This document shows positions 23,261 to 33,525 of a DNA stretch of 64,000 nucleotides, in pieces. The first letter of the stretch is position 1, and each line of letters begins with the position of its first letter. Origin of the DNA: Lasiodiplodia sp. COLG20 (Eukaryota > Ascomycota > Dothideomycetes > Botryosphaeriales > Botryosphaeriaceae); assembly GCA_009801085.1 (NCBI GenBank), contig VNWV01000004.1, positions 2,852,001 through 2,916,000 of the forward strand, in the 5' to 3' direction. Both the position numbers and the translations under genes were made by a program. The notes under the pieces were generated by a model. That model was not told where the DNA came from, did no database searches, and saw only the letters and a program-made list of their open reading frames with translations.

Positions 23261-24526
23261 TCACTCCAGTAAGCCCGTTGTCGCTCCATCAAAAGTGAAC
23301 GAAAAGTTGGAATCGAAGGTCAGTCCACCAAAGAACCCATCTTCGCCGATTGCCTCTACATTATCCCCCGGAACATCAGCGAAGGGCGAGGACACCAGGT
23401 CGGACGGACTGTCCAAGCTGACTTTGATCATATCCTAAAGATCATCAGAGAACGTCATAAACTTGTATTACTTGACTTCTCCAATGCTCACATTTAATAT
23501 CGTGTAATCATCGTCGATGCTTCGTGGTGATAGGGTTTCGTCTTTGAAATCCAGCACAGAATACTCCGTATCCATTCCCAAATCGTTCGCAACTTTTGAA
23601 CTACACGATGGAGGCGATTTGACACTCAGTTCGGTTGTGTCTTTCCGAAATGTGCCGGGTGTTTGTTCTCCTGTGCCAGCAGGATTATCCTCGACAAATT
23701 TCTGGAATACCTGCTCTTGACATTTCATGACAACATCCACGATGTCTGTGTTATTCATTTGGTCAAAGCTAGCATGATGGGACCAGTCGAAGAATCCAAG
23801 CTCGCGCATCAAAACATGACGAAATACTCGACGACTAAAGTCTCGATATCGGCGAAAATCCAAAACTGATGCACGACCTCCTTCAACGTCTGTGAGGAAT
23901 CAGTATCAAATTTTAGACGGATATATGTATCGCAGTCGGGATCGTTTTACTCACATGGAGTTGGTTCGTCAGTGTCTTGGGGAAACAGGATGCGGTATAC
24001 TTCCAACCACTTCTCTTCCTCGCTCATTGACCCGGGCGATCGCTTGCGGCTCCGAAGCTGTCGTTCTTGGTCTTTGGAGAACCCTGAAGGCTGTCGGGCT
24101 TGTCGAAGTTCGCAAGCATCTAGAGCTCTTTGGTGATCCTGGAGAGCGTCTTCGGTGTCGAAGGTCTCTAAGCACCTGGGGCATTTTGTGTCCAATGCCC
24201 TGTGCTTCTTATAGAGATGCTCCCTATAGGATTGGTAATTAATGAAATGACATGTAAAGGATGATCTCAACTTACTTCACCCTAAAGATCGTGGGGAAGC
24301 CGGGATACGCGCATGATGTAGACGAAGGTCTCTGATTTGGATGTCGCTGGTAATACGGACAGGCGAACTTAGGCGTGGTGGTTCTTTCATTTGATGCAGC
24401 GCAGTTGCAGTGTGAACCGCATAAGCAGCCAGAAGGACCACTGGAACTGACCACCGAGGAAGATGAACTGACCTTCCTCTTTTTCAACTCTTGCCCCGCG
24501 TTTTCAGGAGGAATCCTCTCAGACAT
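23261..24526 (-). CDS. Cys/His double-finger family protein, paralogue B
   Basis: Predicted exons are 24526-24276, 24223-23955, 23889-23492 and 23434-23261, giving 363 residues. The start is the first ATG in frame. After a KKRK basic patch and a Ser-rich linker come the first finger (KFACPYYQRHP to EHLYKKH) and the second finger (KCPRCLETF to DACE). A basic LRSRKRS segment and EEEKWLEVYRILFP follow. The tail ends in an acidic/aromatic motif (SNFSFTF) like that of paralogues A and F. The RLK (phase 2) and PTP (phase 1) introns match the other copies. A third intron (GTGAGC donor at 23491) is needed to reach the conserved tail; without it the frame stops at 23468. A nuclear protein is inferred from the basic patch and the fingers; targets are unknown. 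Confidence 0.8.
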
Positions 24527-24962
24527 TAGATTCAAAAGAAGAGAAAAAGGTAGGTGTCTAATTCCGAAAGATTCTTTGAAACCTCTAAGAATGGAGTTCG
24601 CAGCCACACGGTTGACCGTGAAATGTAGAAATCATTGGAATCGCTGCTCAGTTTTGGAACTTTCGCAGCTGCTCTCAAAGAGGCCTATTAGCTATGCTTA
24701 CTCTTTAAGCCTCAAAGATCCCAAAGATGATTCGTAGTTGAGGAAAAGATGGGGCTGGATATACGGGATTCCTTACCAGACGAAAGAGAGGAAAGTCATA
24801 CAAAAGCGGGGCTGGTCGGCAGGGGAACCTGATTATTATGTAGTTAATCGGAAGCACCTTGGCTAGCTGCACGTATGACAGGTTGACGTACGCGTGACTG
24901 GTTGGTGCTGGTGATGGTGGGGAGACTTCGTTGCCTAGTTGATAGGCTGCCTTGGCGTAATG

Positions 24963-24977
24963 CGCAAATGCGCATTT
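24963..24977. promoter_or_regulatory. Palindromic motif shared with paralogue A upstream region
   Basis: The 15-base string CGCAAATGCGCATTT, with the palindromic core AAATGCGCATTT, occurs here about 440 bases upstream of the paralogue B ATG. It occurs again at 22642-22656, just upstream of the TATA-like box of paralogue A. The position suggests a shared control site or a remnant of promoter duplication. I did not find it upstream of copies C or D. Confidence 0.35.
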
Positions 24978-25050
24978 GAGCGAAAGCAGCCTTGCATGAG
25001 ATAGATCAGCGAAACAGGGCACTTGTTACCGGGCACAGCATCTTCAACTA

Positions 25051-25090
25051 TTGCACGAGACCTACTTACATTGCACGAGGCCTACTTACA
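25051..25090. repeat. 20-base tandem duplication
   Basis: Two adjacent copies of TTGCACGAGRCCTACTTACA differ at one base. They lie in the intergenic DNA between paralogues B and C. Confidence 0.7.
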
Positions 25091-25540
25091 TCTAGTACAA
25101 AGCGGCCTCTTCATCCTCTTATAATCGGGGCTATTTCACGTGTTAGGCTAGACACTTTCAGCCTAGAATTTGCAGCCTCGAAATTTGGGCGTCCTGATGA
25201 CTGATTGGGCCAACCTATAGCCTGCGATTTCACAAAATAAAGGTCTATCAGTGGAAATTTAGATACAGAATGCAATAATGCTACATGTTCCCAGTCTAAA
25301 ATGCTCCCACTTACAGCCGAAATAAGAAACGAGACAAGCAATCTAAAAAAGAAACAAGAGAAAACAAAAGGAAAATGGGTGTTGATGTGTAAATATGCTT
25401 TAGGGTGTGAGGTACAAATTCGGAGAGGAAGGTGAAAAGAACAAGGGTTGCGTGGATGCTAGGACATATAAACAAGGATGCAAGTAAAAGAATTCATAAT
25501 AGGCTGACCGGCGTTTGATCAGCAAACTCTTTCGTATTAC

Positions 25541-26680
25541 TCAACCCCCGCTTTCATTCTTGACTCGTTGCTCCGCTTGTGGGTCTGATGGAACCGAGAT
25601 GTCGCTCATTGGATCATTTCTGGTGCTTTCGACCGTGCTCACAGCGGACTGGGGTGAAGTTGGATCGTGCGCAGAGTTCTCGTTTCCCTTTGATGTTCTG
25701 GCCTCTCCATCGGCATTATCAACTGATTCAGTTGGACCAGGTGGCGACGTCTCAGTGGTGGCAGGTGTTGCACCAAGCTGCCCCTCAAAAGTGCTGTGGT
25801 GTAATCTTGAAAAGGTTTGCTCTAGACAACTCGACAAGATGTCGAGAAACGTCTTGCTGTGATCCAAGAGGCTCTTGTTCTTTTGCATTTCAGCCTTTAC
25901 AAGATTTGGCAGCTCTTGCCTCAGAATCTCTTCGGATAGCGGGCTGCTAGAAACTGTATCGCAGACTAGGCTCCAGTAAGTACATGGGTTGATATGTTTG
26001 TCACAGATAAACTTACAGGCTGAAGGGATCTTCTCGTCCGGGAACAAGATGCTGTATATGTCTCGCCATTTCTCTTCATTAGAGTTGCTGCCAGATTTGC
26101 TTGTCCGTTTCTTGCTTTTGAGAGCCTTTTCCTGCTCAAGGGTGATGCCTTCTATATGAGTTTCTGTGTCTACTTGGCAGGGTACTGGAGCGCGTGTATG
26201 TTCTCGGAGCTCCGTTTCCGATTTGAAAGTCTCTAGGCATCTGGAGCATAAGTGCTGAGGTAGCATGTGTTGCCGGTAGAGGTGTTCCCTTATTGTGTCA
26301 GACGATGATCAGTGATGTCGAGCGACATAAGAGAAGGGGAGGTCTTACTTCAATCTGGCTATGCTGCTAAATCCCGGGTACACACAAGAAAGCCGAGTCT
26401 TTGTAGGCTTTCGTTTGAAGAAAGGGCATGCGAGTCTCTTCTTGTCGTCTTGAATATCATCCACATCTCCATCCGGCTGTTGATCCAGCTTCCGCTTTTT
26501 GGCGGGACTCGATAGAGCCGAGGAAGCATCCCTCTTGGAAGACATCTCCTTTGGGTGTAGAGGAATATCTGCCACAGAGCCGCCATGCTCCTTCAAGTGT
26601 TGAGGCGAGCACGAACCTTCACTACGTCCGTATTCAGCCACACATTCTTCCCTTTCCATGCCAGTACGAGCTGAGCACAT
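25541..26680 (-). CDS. Cys/His double-finger family protein, paralogue C
   Basis: Predicted exons are 26680-26349, 26288-26017 and 25965-25541, giving 342 residues from the ATG at 26680. The N-terminus is variable with a basic PAKKRKLD patch. The first finger runs from RLACPFFKRKP to EHLYRQH and the second from LCSRCLETF to VPCQ. A KALKSKKRTSK basic segment and EEKWRDIYSILFP follow. The intron after PSA (25966-26016) is 51 bases and free of stops, so its retention would insert 17 residues in frame. The C-terminal half is Ser/Thr/Pro-rich and disordered. It lacks the acidic/aromatic tail seen in copies A, B and F, so either a last exon was missed or the copy is shortened. A nuclear localisation is inferred only. 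Confidence 0.8.
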
Positions 26681-27856
26681 GCTGACCTCCCTTGTAATTT
26701 GGAACTATTCTCTGGACAATGAAGTGATTGTTGCATAATATGAAAAGCGTTCGAAACAAATAGCGATGTCGTAAACGAGATTTCTTGTGACCCCGGACGC
26801 AGTAAAAGAATAGAGGACTACAGCAAACGAGATATGGCTGCCTCTGATTCAGCCAAGGAAATCAGATGTATGTGATTGTAGGGGCTTCGCAGGAACCGTA
26901 ACGTATAGTCATCACCTACGCGAGTGTTGAGATGCACAGTTGCGCCCCATGCACTTCTCTGTGTAGGTATCCCTTACTCCGAAACAGAACCTCGAAGCCT
27001 TTGATATGATCCGAATCGGCGGCAGGAAGGAACGGAAGGAGTATCAACAGTTCAAGACGATCGGCAGGACACCATAAATAGGCTTCTGTCGTGACGGATG
27101 TAGGTTCGTTGTGTTGAGCCTCTCAGTCTCGATTTTTGTTGGTTCCTGAGACTGGACGGTGAAAAATTAGTAACGGCAATGATAGGATACAGGATTGGGA
27201 GACGAACCAGACGACAAGTGGTTTGAATGAGGCTCAACTGATTCATGCAGTGAAGTCCATGGGACAGGAACGCAAGGCTGTGGATTTCGCAACCGCGGAA
27301 TAAGACTTGAAGAAATAGGCAGCAATGGGGGCGAAGATGATGCAGGGGTCACATGCGCGCGGAAGCCATTGTGGCTGTGTTTTTGAAAAGGATGGGCTCG
27401 TGTAAGCGAGAGCATTTATCCACCATCAGTATTAGGCATCACCAGATCTAGCCTTGTGCGCAAATAACATACAAAGACTATCGCAAAGTATGCGCCCCTG
27501 CGATCCCTTGAACAAAACTGTTTACAGCAAATGGTATGTACCATCCATGACTCTGGTCCTTGGAGAAATGAGTCAAGCCGCTAGAGAACCGGCTGTGCCG
27601 TTCATTGGCGCCTGGCCCATGCTCTGCGAGAGAAGCGCAGCAAATCGGAAACATTTATTGTCTCAACGCACGTCGAATCAATGTGGCTGAGCTGGTTCAA
27701 ATTCAAGAAACTTGCGGCTGTACCTTGAACAATAGAAAGTTCTAGTAGGGTCCAACTTATTCTTGAGGCAAATGGGGGCAAAGAACCAACTCAAGACGGG
27801 GGGGATCGATGGATGACTGGTCGTACAACAGTACACGCCAGTGCGTCGTAATCCCG
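26681..27856. other. Intergenic region between paralogues C and D
   Basis: No gene is supported. The DNA has mixed composition with short open frames only. It should contain the promoter of paralogue C and the 3' end of paralogue D. Confidence 0.5.
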
Positions 27857-29001
27857 TCAGCCCTGATCGGGCAACAAATCGTTTCGTCGCAAGTGGTGGA
27901 AAGTGGCTAGAATGTCTTCTAACACGAACCCCAGCTGTGGATAGCGTTGTGATAGCTGAACACGAATATATTCGTCGTGCTCCTCGATGACTCGTAGGTT
28001 CTGTCGACGCTGTAGGGCTTCTCGGTCCCAGCCATCTGCAAAGACTCAGCTGCTTTGTGGGTGGCAAGGGGCGGTGGCAACGTGTTTGCATCATACATGG
28101 TGTTGGAATTTGACCGGTGAAGTCAGGAAATATTTGCCTCCATATGTTTTCGAACTTTTCAACCTCTGATTTGTCCCTGTCTTGAAAGGGTAGGTCGATG
28201 CCATGGTTGCGTTTCAGGTGTTGCCTCGATACAAGATTAGATCGAGACTACTGCGGACTGGGATTATCAACCTACTTTAGTCGCGACACATTAGGAAAAC
28301 CAGTACTCCAGCACGCAGTGGATACTGGTGGTAAATGCGGCTCCTTGATTATATAAGGACAGCATATTCTGCCGTCGCTTCCTGACGAGTGTTGTGTGTC
28401 TTGGGACCTGGTTTCGGCTTGTTCGGGTTCATGATTGGCTCCATGGTTTTCAGCAGCACCAGCAACGACAGACTCATAAATAAATGACTCCTCTGATTCA
28501 TTAGCTGGCTCTAAGTCGCTCACATATGTTCCTTGAACAGCATGGGGGTCGTAGTCAGCAGGTAGATATTGGCCCCATGTCGCTGATTGGGACGACAGCT
28601 CTTGCTGAAGCGAAGCTTCGTAGTACCTGGACCTGCATGCGTGAGCCTCGGGCTAGGAAGAGCAATTGTAAAGCTATTATAAAAATGAAATTTACTCACG
28701 TTGTATCTCTAAACCCAGAAATATGTGTTGGGTCGAGGGTGGCATCGCCTGAACTCGTAATTTCCATCTCTTGATCAAGAGTATATTGAGCGGCATCATC
28801 ATATTCGCGACTGACGTTACCGAAGCCTTGTTGGTTAGCCTGGTTAGGGCTCAATCTGTGAGACTGGCTGGAATAGTCAAAGGAGTCTCGGTAAGGGAGT
28901 GGGTGCCGGTTTGCGTAGTACCCAGGCCGCTCGCTTGGTGAACCACGGACGTAACCCCTCGGGCGTTTGCGTGCGGCCTCCCCGTATGGGTTTCTTGACA
29001 T
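27857..29001 (-). CDS. Diverged finger-family protein, paralogue D, second finger lost
   Basis: Predicted exons are 29001-28700, 28632-28276, 28224-28097 and 28035-27857, giving 321 residues from ATG 29001. A ~190-residue polar N-terminus, rich in Tyr, Ser and Gln, precedes the first finger (ICCPYIIKEP, ACWSTGFPNVSRLK, then QHLKRNH). The code then runs directly into FENIWRQIFPDFTG and IPTP, equivalent to the KWxxIYxILFP block of the other copies. The whole C-x2-C finger and the basic stretch between are missing. Introns at RLK (phase 2) and PTP (phase 1) are kept, proving common origin. An extra intron lies in the N-terminal region. The frame is open throughout, so it looks like a working but remodelled copy. 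Confidence 0.75.
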
Positions 29002-29556
29002 GTTTTCTATGAATCAGAGATTTAAGAGCCTCATTTCATGATCTAGAATGTGGGATGGAGCGAACCAACTCTGTTTGACTTTTGTTCAATACTGGTGCCT
29101 TCGAGGCAGAGCTGAACACTGTTGTGAAAGAACGTGACCGCTGCTTGCGCAGGTCGAAGTAAGAAAGGATAGCCTTGCAGCCGGAGTGGGAAACCGCTCG
29201 TTAAAGCCTCATCGGGATATAGGGTAACGGGGCGTCGGATGAAGTATGCCTTGGCCGGGCTCCCCAGTACGCAACTGCGGATATCGGAACTGACGTCCGC
29301 CGCCAAGAGTTGTTGGGCAACGTCTATAAACCCAATATCACTGTATAAACGTTGGGCATCGTTCGGATGTGTTCAACGTTTAAGGAGGTTGAGAGAAACC
29401 ATCAGCCACCTTTGTGTCCTTAGGGAATGACGTCTCACGTTGGAGACGGAAGAGCTAACCTTTAAAAGCAAGAAGCGGAGCCTACTAAGCGACGACATCC
29501 AATCAATAGCACAGTGCTGCCTACTCCCCGGTGAGACAGTTTGCCTGGGCAGACAT

Positions 29557-29578
29557 GGCGGCCTTACCCAAGGCCGCC
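29557..29578. repeat. Perfect 9-bp inverted repeat
   Basis: GGCGGCCTT and AAGGCCGCC flank the 4-base spacer ACCC. It is GC-rich and would form a stable hairpin. It lies in intergenic DNA about 560 bases from the start of paralogue D. Confidence 0.65.
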
Positions 29579-29906
29579 CAGCACAAAAGGAACCGCATCC
29601 CCCGAGGCCCGCAACTGCGTATTTGAGGATGAGCGAGAACGCGCAGCTGTGGGTTTCCCCTATTCGCGCAGTATGAACACAGCCCACAATGAGCGCCTTG
29701 CTGGCTAGCAAAACCCTGCCCCAGGGTGGTTTTGAGACATCTTTTCGTTCTCATTCGAGATGTCGAATTCTGATTTTGGAGAGCACAGCCAACTTGCCAC
29801 ACCGCAAATACGTGAAAGTGAGCCTAGGAGAGCCTTGGACAGACCGCTTTCGCAGGGAGCCAAAAAGTACAAATTGAAGCTGATGCCATGAAATCCATGG
29901 CCATTT

Positions 29907-29952
29907 CTAAACGCATCCACTTCAGTTCTCTAAACACATCCACTTCAGTTCT
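29907..29952. repeat. Two-copy tandem repeat, period 23
   Basis: The string CTAAACRCATCCACTTCAGTT occurs twice, followed by a decayed third part (CATTCAGTTCAG). It lies about 90-130 bases before the start codon of the small Cys-rich gene, so probably in its promoter or leader. Confidence 0.65.
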
Positions 29953-30040
29953 CGGACCACATTCAGTTCAGCTCTCTAAGCGCCATATACCTACCTACTT
30001 TACTTCTTCAAGCTTCTTTTCCTGAACGCACTGAGTAACC

Positions 30041-30407
30041 ATGAACACTTGTACCGGAAAATCCTTCTACTGCTGCCAATGCGGATTTGGACCTATGAAC
30101 TCGGATCTCTACGTCCAATGTATCAGCTGTGGTGCGGAGCCATGCGCGAGTTGTGTATGGGAAGGAGTTGAAAACATCCCGGATGGTCACGACCTTGGTC
30201 ATTGCAAGAGGCTCGAATTCGAAGGGAATCTCTCCGATGGCGTTGTTCCGTAAGATCATTCTCGATTCTAGAAAAGAGATAAAGACTTACCAGCTTAGTG
30301 CTACGAAGCTCTCTTTCGAGGACCACCAGTTCCGGTTTCCTTCCGAGACGTATGGGCCAGATTCAAAGGACGGAATTCCTGAGATGAATTTCCCAGACGT
30401 CCAATAA
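30041..30407 (+). CDS. Small Cys-rich, probably zinc-binding protein (paralogue 1)
   Basis: Predicted exons are 30041-30249 and 30299-30407, giving 105 residues, with a 49-base intron (GTAAGA donor). Residues 9-38 hold a dense Cys cluster: FYCCQCGFGPM, then QCISCGAEPCASC. This is arranged as paired CxxC motifs likely to bind one or two zinc ions. The same pattern (YYCCKCLFGPM, then CIECGAPACSSC) appears in the gene at 36910-37366, which also has one intron at a comparable place. I do not know a named family. An alternative acceptor six bases earlier is possible but gives a less protein-like tail. Cytosolic or nuclear location is likely since no signal peptide is seen. Confidence 0.68.
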
Positions 30408-31316
30408 GTGTCAGTAAGTCTCGAATGAAAACCAGAATACTGCAACGGGATTCGACTGACACAATGCAGTCACATTTCCACCTGGAAACAAAATGAGGGC
30501 ACAATTTGATCCTGCCGCCAGGATTACCATCGACTGACCTGGATACATCTTTACAAATACTGTTAAAATACCTCGATAGACAAGACAGATAGAGAAGTAG
30601 ATGTACAAGGGCCAGGGCAAGCAGATTGAAGTACCTTGTAAATATTTCTTTCTTTCTTCTTCTTCTTCTGACGTTCATGTAAATTCGTTTCTAGAGTAAT
30701 TAATCTTGGTAACTTTTTCTTTTGCCTGCTACATTACGCTTGCTTTGTCAGCTCAGGAAAAAAGGTGTCACATCTTTTCGAAAACCCCCTAAATGTGCTG
30801 CGCCACTTCTGCCAAATTGCGCGCATGGAAACCATGGATTGAATGGTTTCTCAGAGACGAGGATGTGGGTTGGAATGCGGTTTAACGATCTGCGCAAGGT
30901 TTTTGGGTAACAAGGCTGAAGGATAGCCGCGCAGCCTCGCCGCACATGTTAAGCAAAAGAGCGCCGGAGGAGGCTCATGCGAAGCGAGAACAAACAAAAA
31001 TCCGGCAAGGCAGTCGCGCGGCTCGAGGCACAGCAGCTCAGGGTGCCTTTTAGCTTTTAGGCACCAACCAGAGGATGAGGCTCTGCGCTTAGCGCTGCCA
31101 ACGTCAGCAGTGCAGCGCGCGCACCTGGTGGCGAGGCTGCAGCCTTCAACGGATGCAACTCCACCTCCCCACAGTTCGGTTCAGCATGCAAGCGCGTTTC
31201 ATCGCAGAAAGCCAACCAAGCCATTGCATTCACACATCTACCTACAATGGACCCACATATGATGCATTACTCTGTACACCGACAACCCAAAAAACCCGCG
31301 CACGTCCGTCTCACCA
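30408..31316. other. Intergenic region between the Cys-rich gene and the glucuronidase
   Basis: No gene is supported. A TC-rich run near 30650-30668 and GC-rich DNA near 31 kb are visible. The convergent 3' ends of the two neighbouring genes should lie here. Confidence 0.5.
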
Positions 31317-32930
31317 TCAAGCCGCCAATTCCAGCAGCACCGCCTCCGCCTGGACCAACTCAAGGCTCACCACGCCGCCCGCACCAACGACGACGCTCTC
31401 GACCTCCTCCTCGCCGACCTTCGCGCCGGAGCTGGTGTCGAAGCTAACGCCGCCGACGGTGACGTCGCTCTTGGCGTTTGTGCCGGGGGCGCTCAGCCGC
31501 AGCACGCTGACGGCGGCGCCCTCGTCCCACTCGGTCGCAGCGCTGAGGCTCCGGGTGGGGCGGGTGCCGTTGCTGAACTGCGTGCCGTCTGTCACGGACA
31601 AGGTGCTCGGGTTGCTCAGGCCCTGGGTGCCGTTCCAGACGCCCATGTCGAGGAAGACGAGCTTCTTCAATCCCTCACCCTCGCCGCCGTAGATGCCGAA
31701 GCCGCTGAAGTCGGAGCTGTTGGCGGAGGGAAGGGCGGCGATGTTCAGTTCCTCGCCGTCGGGCCGCGCGAGGACGTGGGCGAGGAAGTAGTGGGCGTAG
31801 AAGCCCGGGCGGATGCCGGCCACGAGGCTCTCGTTCTTGTATTCGTAGGCGACGGGGGTGAAGCCCGAGTACTCGCTCTGGGCGCCGAGGTGGAAGTAGG
31901 TCTTCTCGATGCCGATGCTGGCGGCGAGCAGCACGTAGTCGACGCCCCACAGCGCGGCGCCGAACGTGTCGCTGATGCCGCTGCGGCCGGAGCAGCTGAT
32001 GGAGTTCGTCTCGCCCAGCACGAGCGGCGAGCCGGCGGCGTCGGCGGCGGCGACCTGCGGGACGTACTGCGAGACGTTGAGCCAGAGAGTCGTGTGGTTG
32101 GACAGCAGGTCGAGGCGCATGCGCAGCCAGCGCTCCGTGTCGCACGTGCTCTGCGGGTACAGGTGCACGGCGTAGGTGCTGATTAGGTCCGGGTCGACGA
32201 GCCCGCTGGCCGTCAGGTTGACGATGTCGAAGTCGTCGATCTCGTCCTGCTGGTCCGGCACCCACGGCGGGTCGGCGAAGACGGCGGCCTGGAACTTGGG
32301 CGGGGACGGGTCCGCCTGGTACCAGTCGGTGGCCAGGATCTGGTCGGTGATGTTGCGCCATTGCTCGATGTACTGCGCCACGTCCCAGCCCTCGGCCCGC
32401 CAGCCCTTGCTGATGAAGTGGTCGATCTCGTTGCCCAGCTCGAACAGCGTCAGCTTGTCGCCCAGCGCCTTGTGCACCGCCTCGGCCTGCGCCAGCGCGT
32501 TGGCCCACGCCGACTCGTTGATGTGCAGGTTGAGCGTGTAGATCAGATCCGTGCCCTCCGGGAAGTAGTCGGCCCACGTGTCGTACCACGCCGGGCTGAT
32601 GTTGAAGAACTGGGCCGTCGCCGGCGTCGGGATCGAGATGGACGTGACGTTGAGGTCCGGGTGCAGGTACGTCTGGTCCGCCGTGTTGCCGCCGATGCGG
32701 AACGGCGCCGGCTTGCCCGTCACGTTGGCGATGGCGCTCATCAGGTTCGTCGCCAGGTCCGACTTGAGGTAGTCGTCCACCCACACCGGCTCCATCGAGT
32801 AGCCGTACGCATCCGGCAGCAGCACCCGCGTCGAGAGGTCCGACGGCACCGATACGTTGCTGACTTTGTTCGTCGCCGCCAGGCTCAAGGCCCGGGCGGC
32901 GACCGGCATGACTCCAGTGTTCAGAAGCAT
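31317..32930 (-). CDS. GH79 family beta-glucuronidase-like glycoside hydrolase
   Basis: A single-exon gene of 537 residues starting at ATG 32930. The N-terminus is weakly hydrophobic (MPVAARALSLAATN) and fits a short secretion signal. Residues ~75-80 (PFRIGGN) open the catalytic barrel. The proton-donor Glu is near 168 in ELGNEIDHF, and the nucleophile Glu near 307 is in LGETNS; this pair and its spacing are the hallmark of GH79. The last ~100 residues form a beta-rich C-terminal domain as in fungal glucuronidases. Many NxS/T sites suggest secretion and glycosylation. These enzymes remove glucuronic acid or its 4-O-methyl ether from glycans such as arabinogalactan proteins. Exact specificity cannot be told from sequence. 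Confidence 0.9.
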   Translation of the reverse strand: MLLNTGVMPVAARALSLAATNKVSNVSVPSDLSTRVLLPDAYGYSMEPVWVDDYLKSDLATNLMSAIANVTGKPAPFRIGGNTADQTYLHPDLNVTSISIPTPATAQFFNISPAWYDTWADYFPEGTDLIYTLNLHINESAWANALAQAEAVHKALGDKLTLFELGNEIDHFISKGWRAEGWDVAQYIEQWRNITDQILATDWYQADPSPPKFQAAVFADPPWVPDQQDEIDDFDIVNLTASGLVDPDLISTYAVHLYPQSTCDTERWLRMRLDLLSNHTTLWLNVSQYVPQVAAADAAGSPLVLGETNSISCSGRSGISDTFGAALWGVDYVLLAASIGIEKTYFHLGAQSEYSGFTPVAYEYKNESLVAGIRPGFYAHYFLAHVLARPDGEELNIAALPSANSSDFSGFGIYGGEGEGLKKLVFLDMGVWNGTQGLSNPSTLSVTDGTQFSNGTRPTRSLSAATEWDEGAAVSVLRLSAPGTNAKSDVTVGGVSFDTSSGAKVGEEEVESVVVGAGGVVSLELVQAEAVLLELAA

Positions 32931-33525
32931 CTTGGACTTTGGATGCGGGCGGGTCGGGGCTCGAGAGGACCCAATGGCCTCGGGGCGTCCCTATATATCC
33001 TCATGTTAACACGAACAAAACCAAGTTTTGTTCCTAAAGCATTTTTCTCCGGTGGGTTGTGGGATGAGGTCGGACGAGGTGATGATCTGCGGAGGCTGCG
33101 GGGTAGCTTAATACGAGCACTAAAGGAGAAGGCGGAGAAAGAGCCGGGCGAATGCGTGCCGAGTCCAAAGCTTAGCACCGTTGCGCCATCCGCGCCGCGC
33201 GTGCTTGGAGTTGATGATGTGATCGAGGCGTCAAGAAGCCGTTGAGCAGGACAAAAGATATACAACCCATCCCTGATGTGGGCTGGACACATGCGGGAGG
33301 CTGACGGAAACCCGGGGGATCAATGCACCATGACGACGCCAAGACTATTCTCCACCAATCAGAAAGACGCGGCTTGGGTATTCTCCTACCTATTATCCGG
33401 TGTGCCAGGAACCAGGAAATCAATCATGAGAGAAAACAGAAACAGGACAAACTCAATATTACAACGCGTGCAACGAAAGCAATTTAGCCCCTCGAACCCC
33501 TTTCCATCACCATATCCACACAGAA
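32931..33525. other. Intergenic region upstream of the glucuronidase
   Basis: Short region with the glucuronidase promoter and the 3' end of the next gene. No gene is seen. Confidence 0.5.
32992..32997 (-). promoter_or_regulatory. TATA-like box of the glucuronidase gene
   Basis: TATATA lies 62 bases upstream of the ATG at 32930 on the minus strand. This is a normal TATA position for a gene with a short leader. Confidence 0.5.

Larger units (their letters stand above)
24527..25540. other. Intergenic region between paralogues B and C
   Basis: No gene is seen. It contains the CGCAAATGCGCATTT palindrome at 24963-24977 and a 20-base tandem duplication at 25051-25090, both listed separately. Confidence 0.5.
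29002..30040. other. Intergenic region upstream of paralogue D
   Basis: Promoter space for the divergent paralogue D and the small Cys-rich gene. A perfect 9-bp inverted repeat lies at 29557-29578 and a 23-base-period tandem repeat at 29907-29952. No gene is supported. Confidence 0.5.

Noticed and set aside
27678..28094. Minus-strand 138-codon frame overlapping the end of paralogue D
   Set aside because: It is the wrong frame. Splicing 28036-28096 gives the family-like exon ending at 27857.
32361..33245. Plus-strand open frame of 294 codons over the glucuronidase
   Set aside because: Antisense shadow of the GH79 gene, which has clear catalytic motifs.
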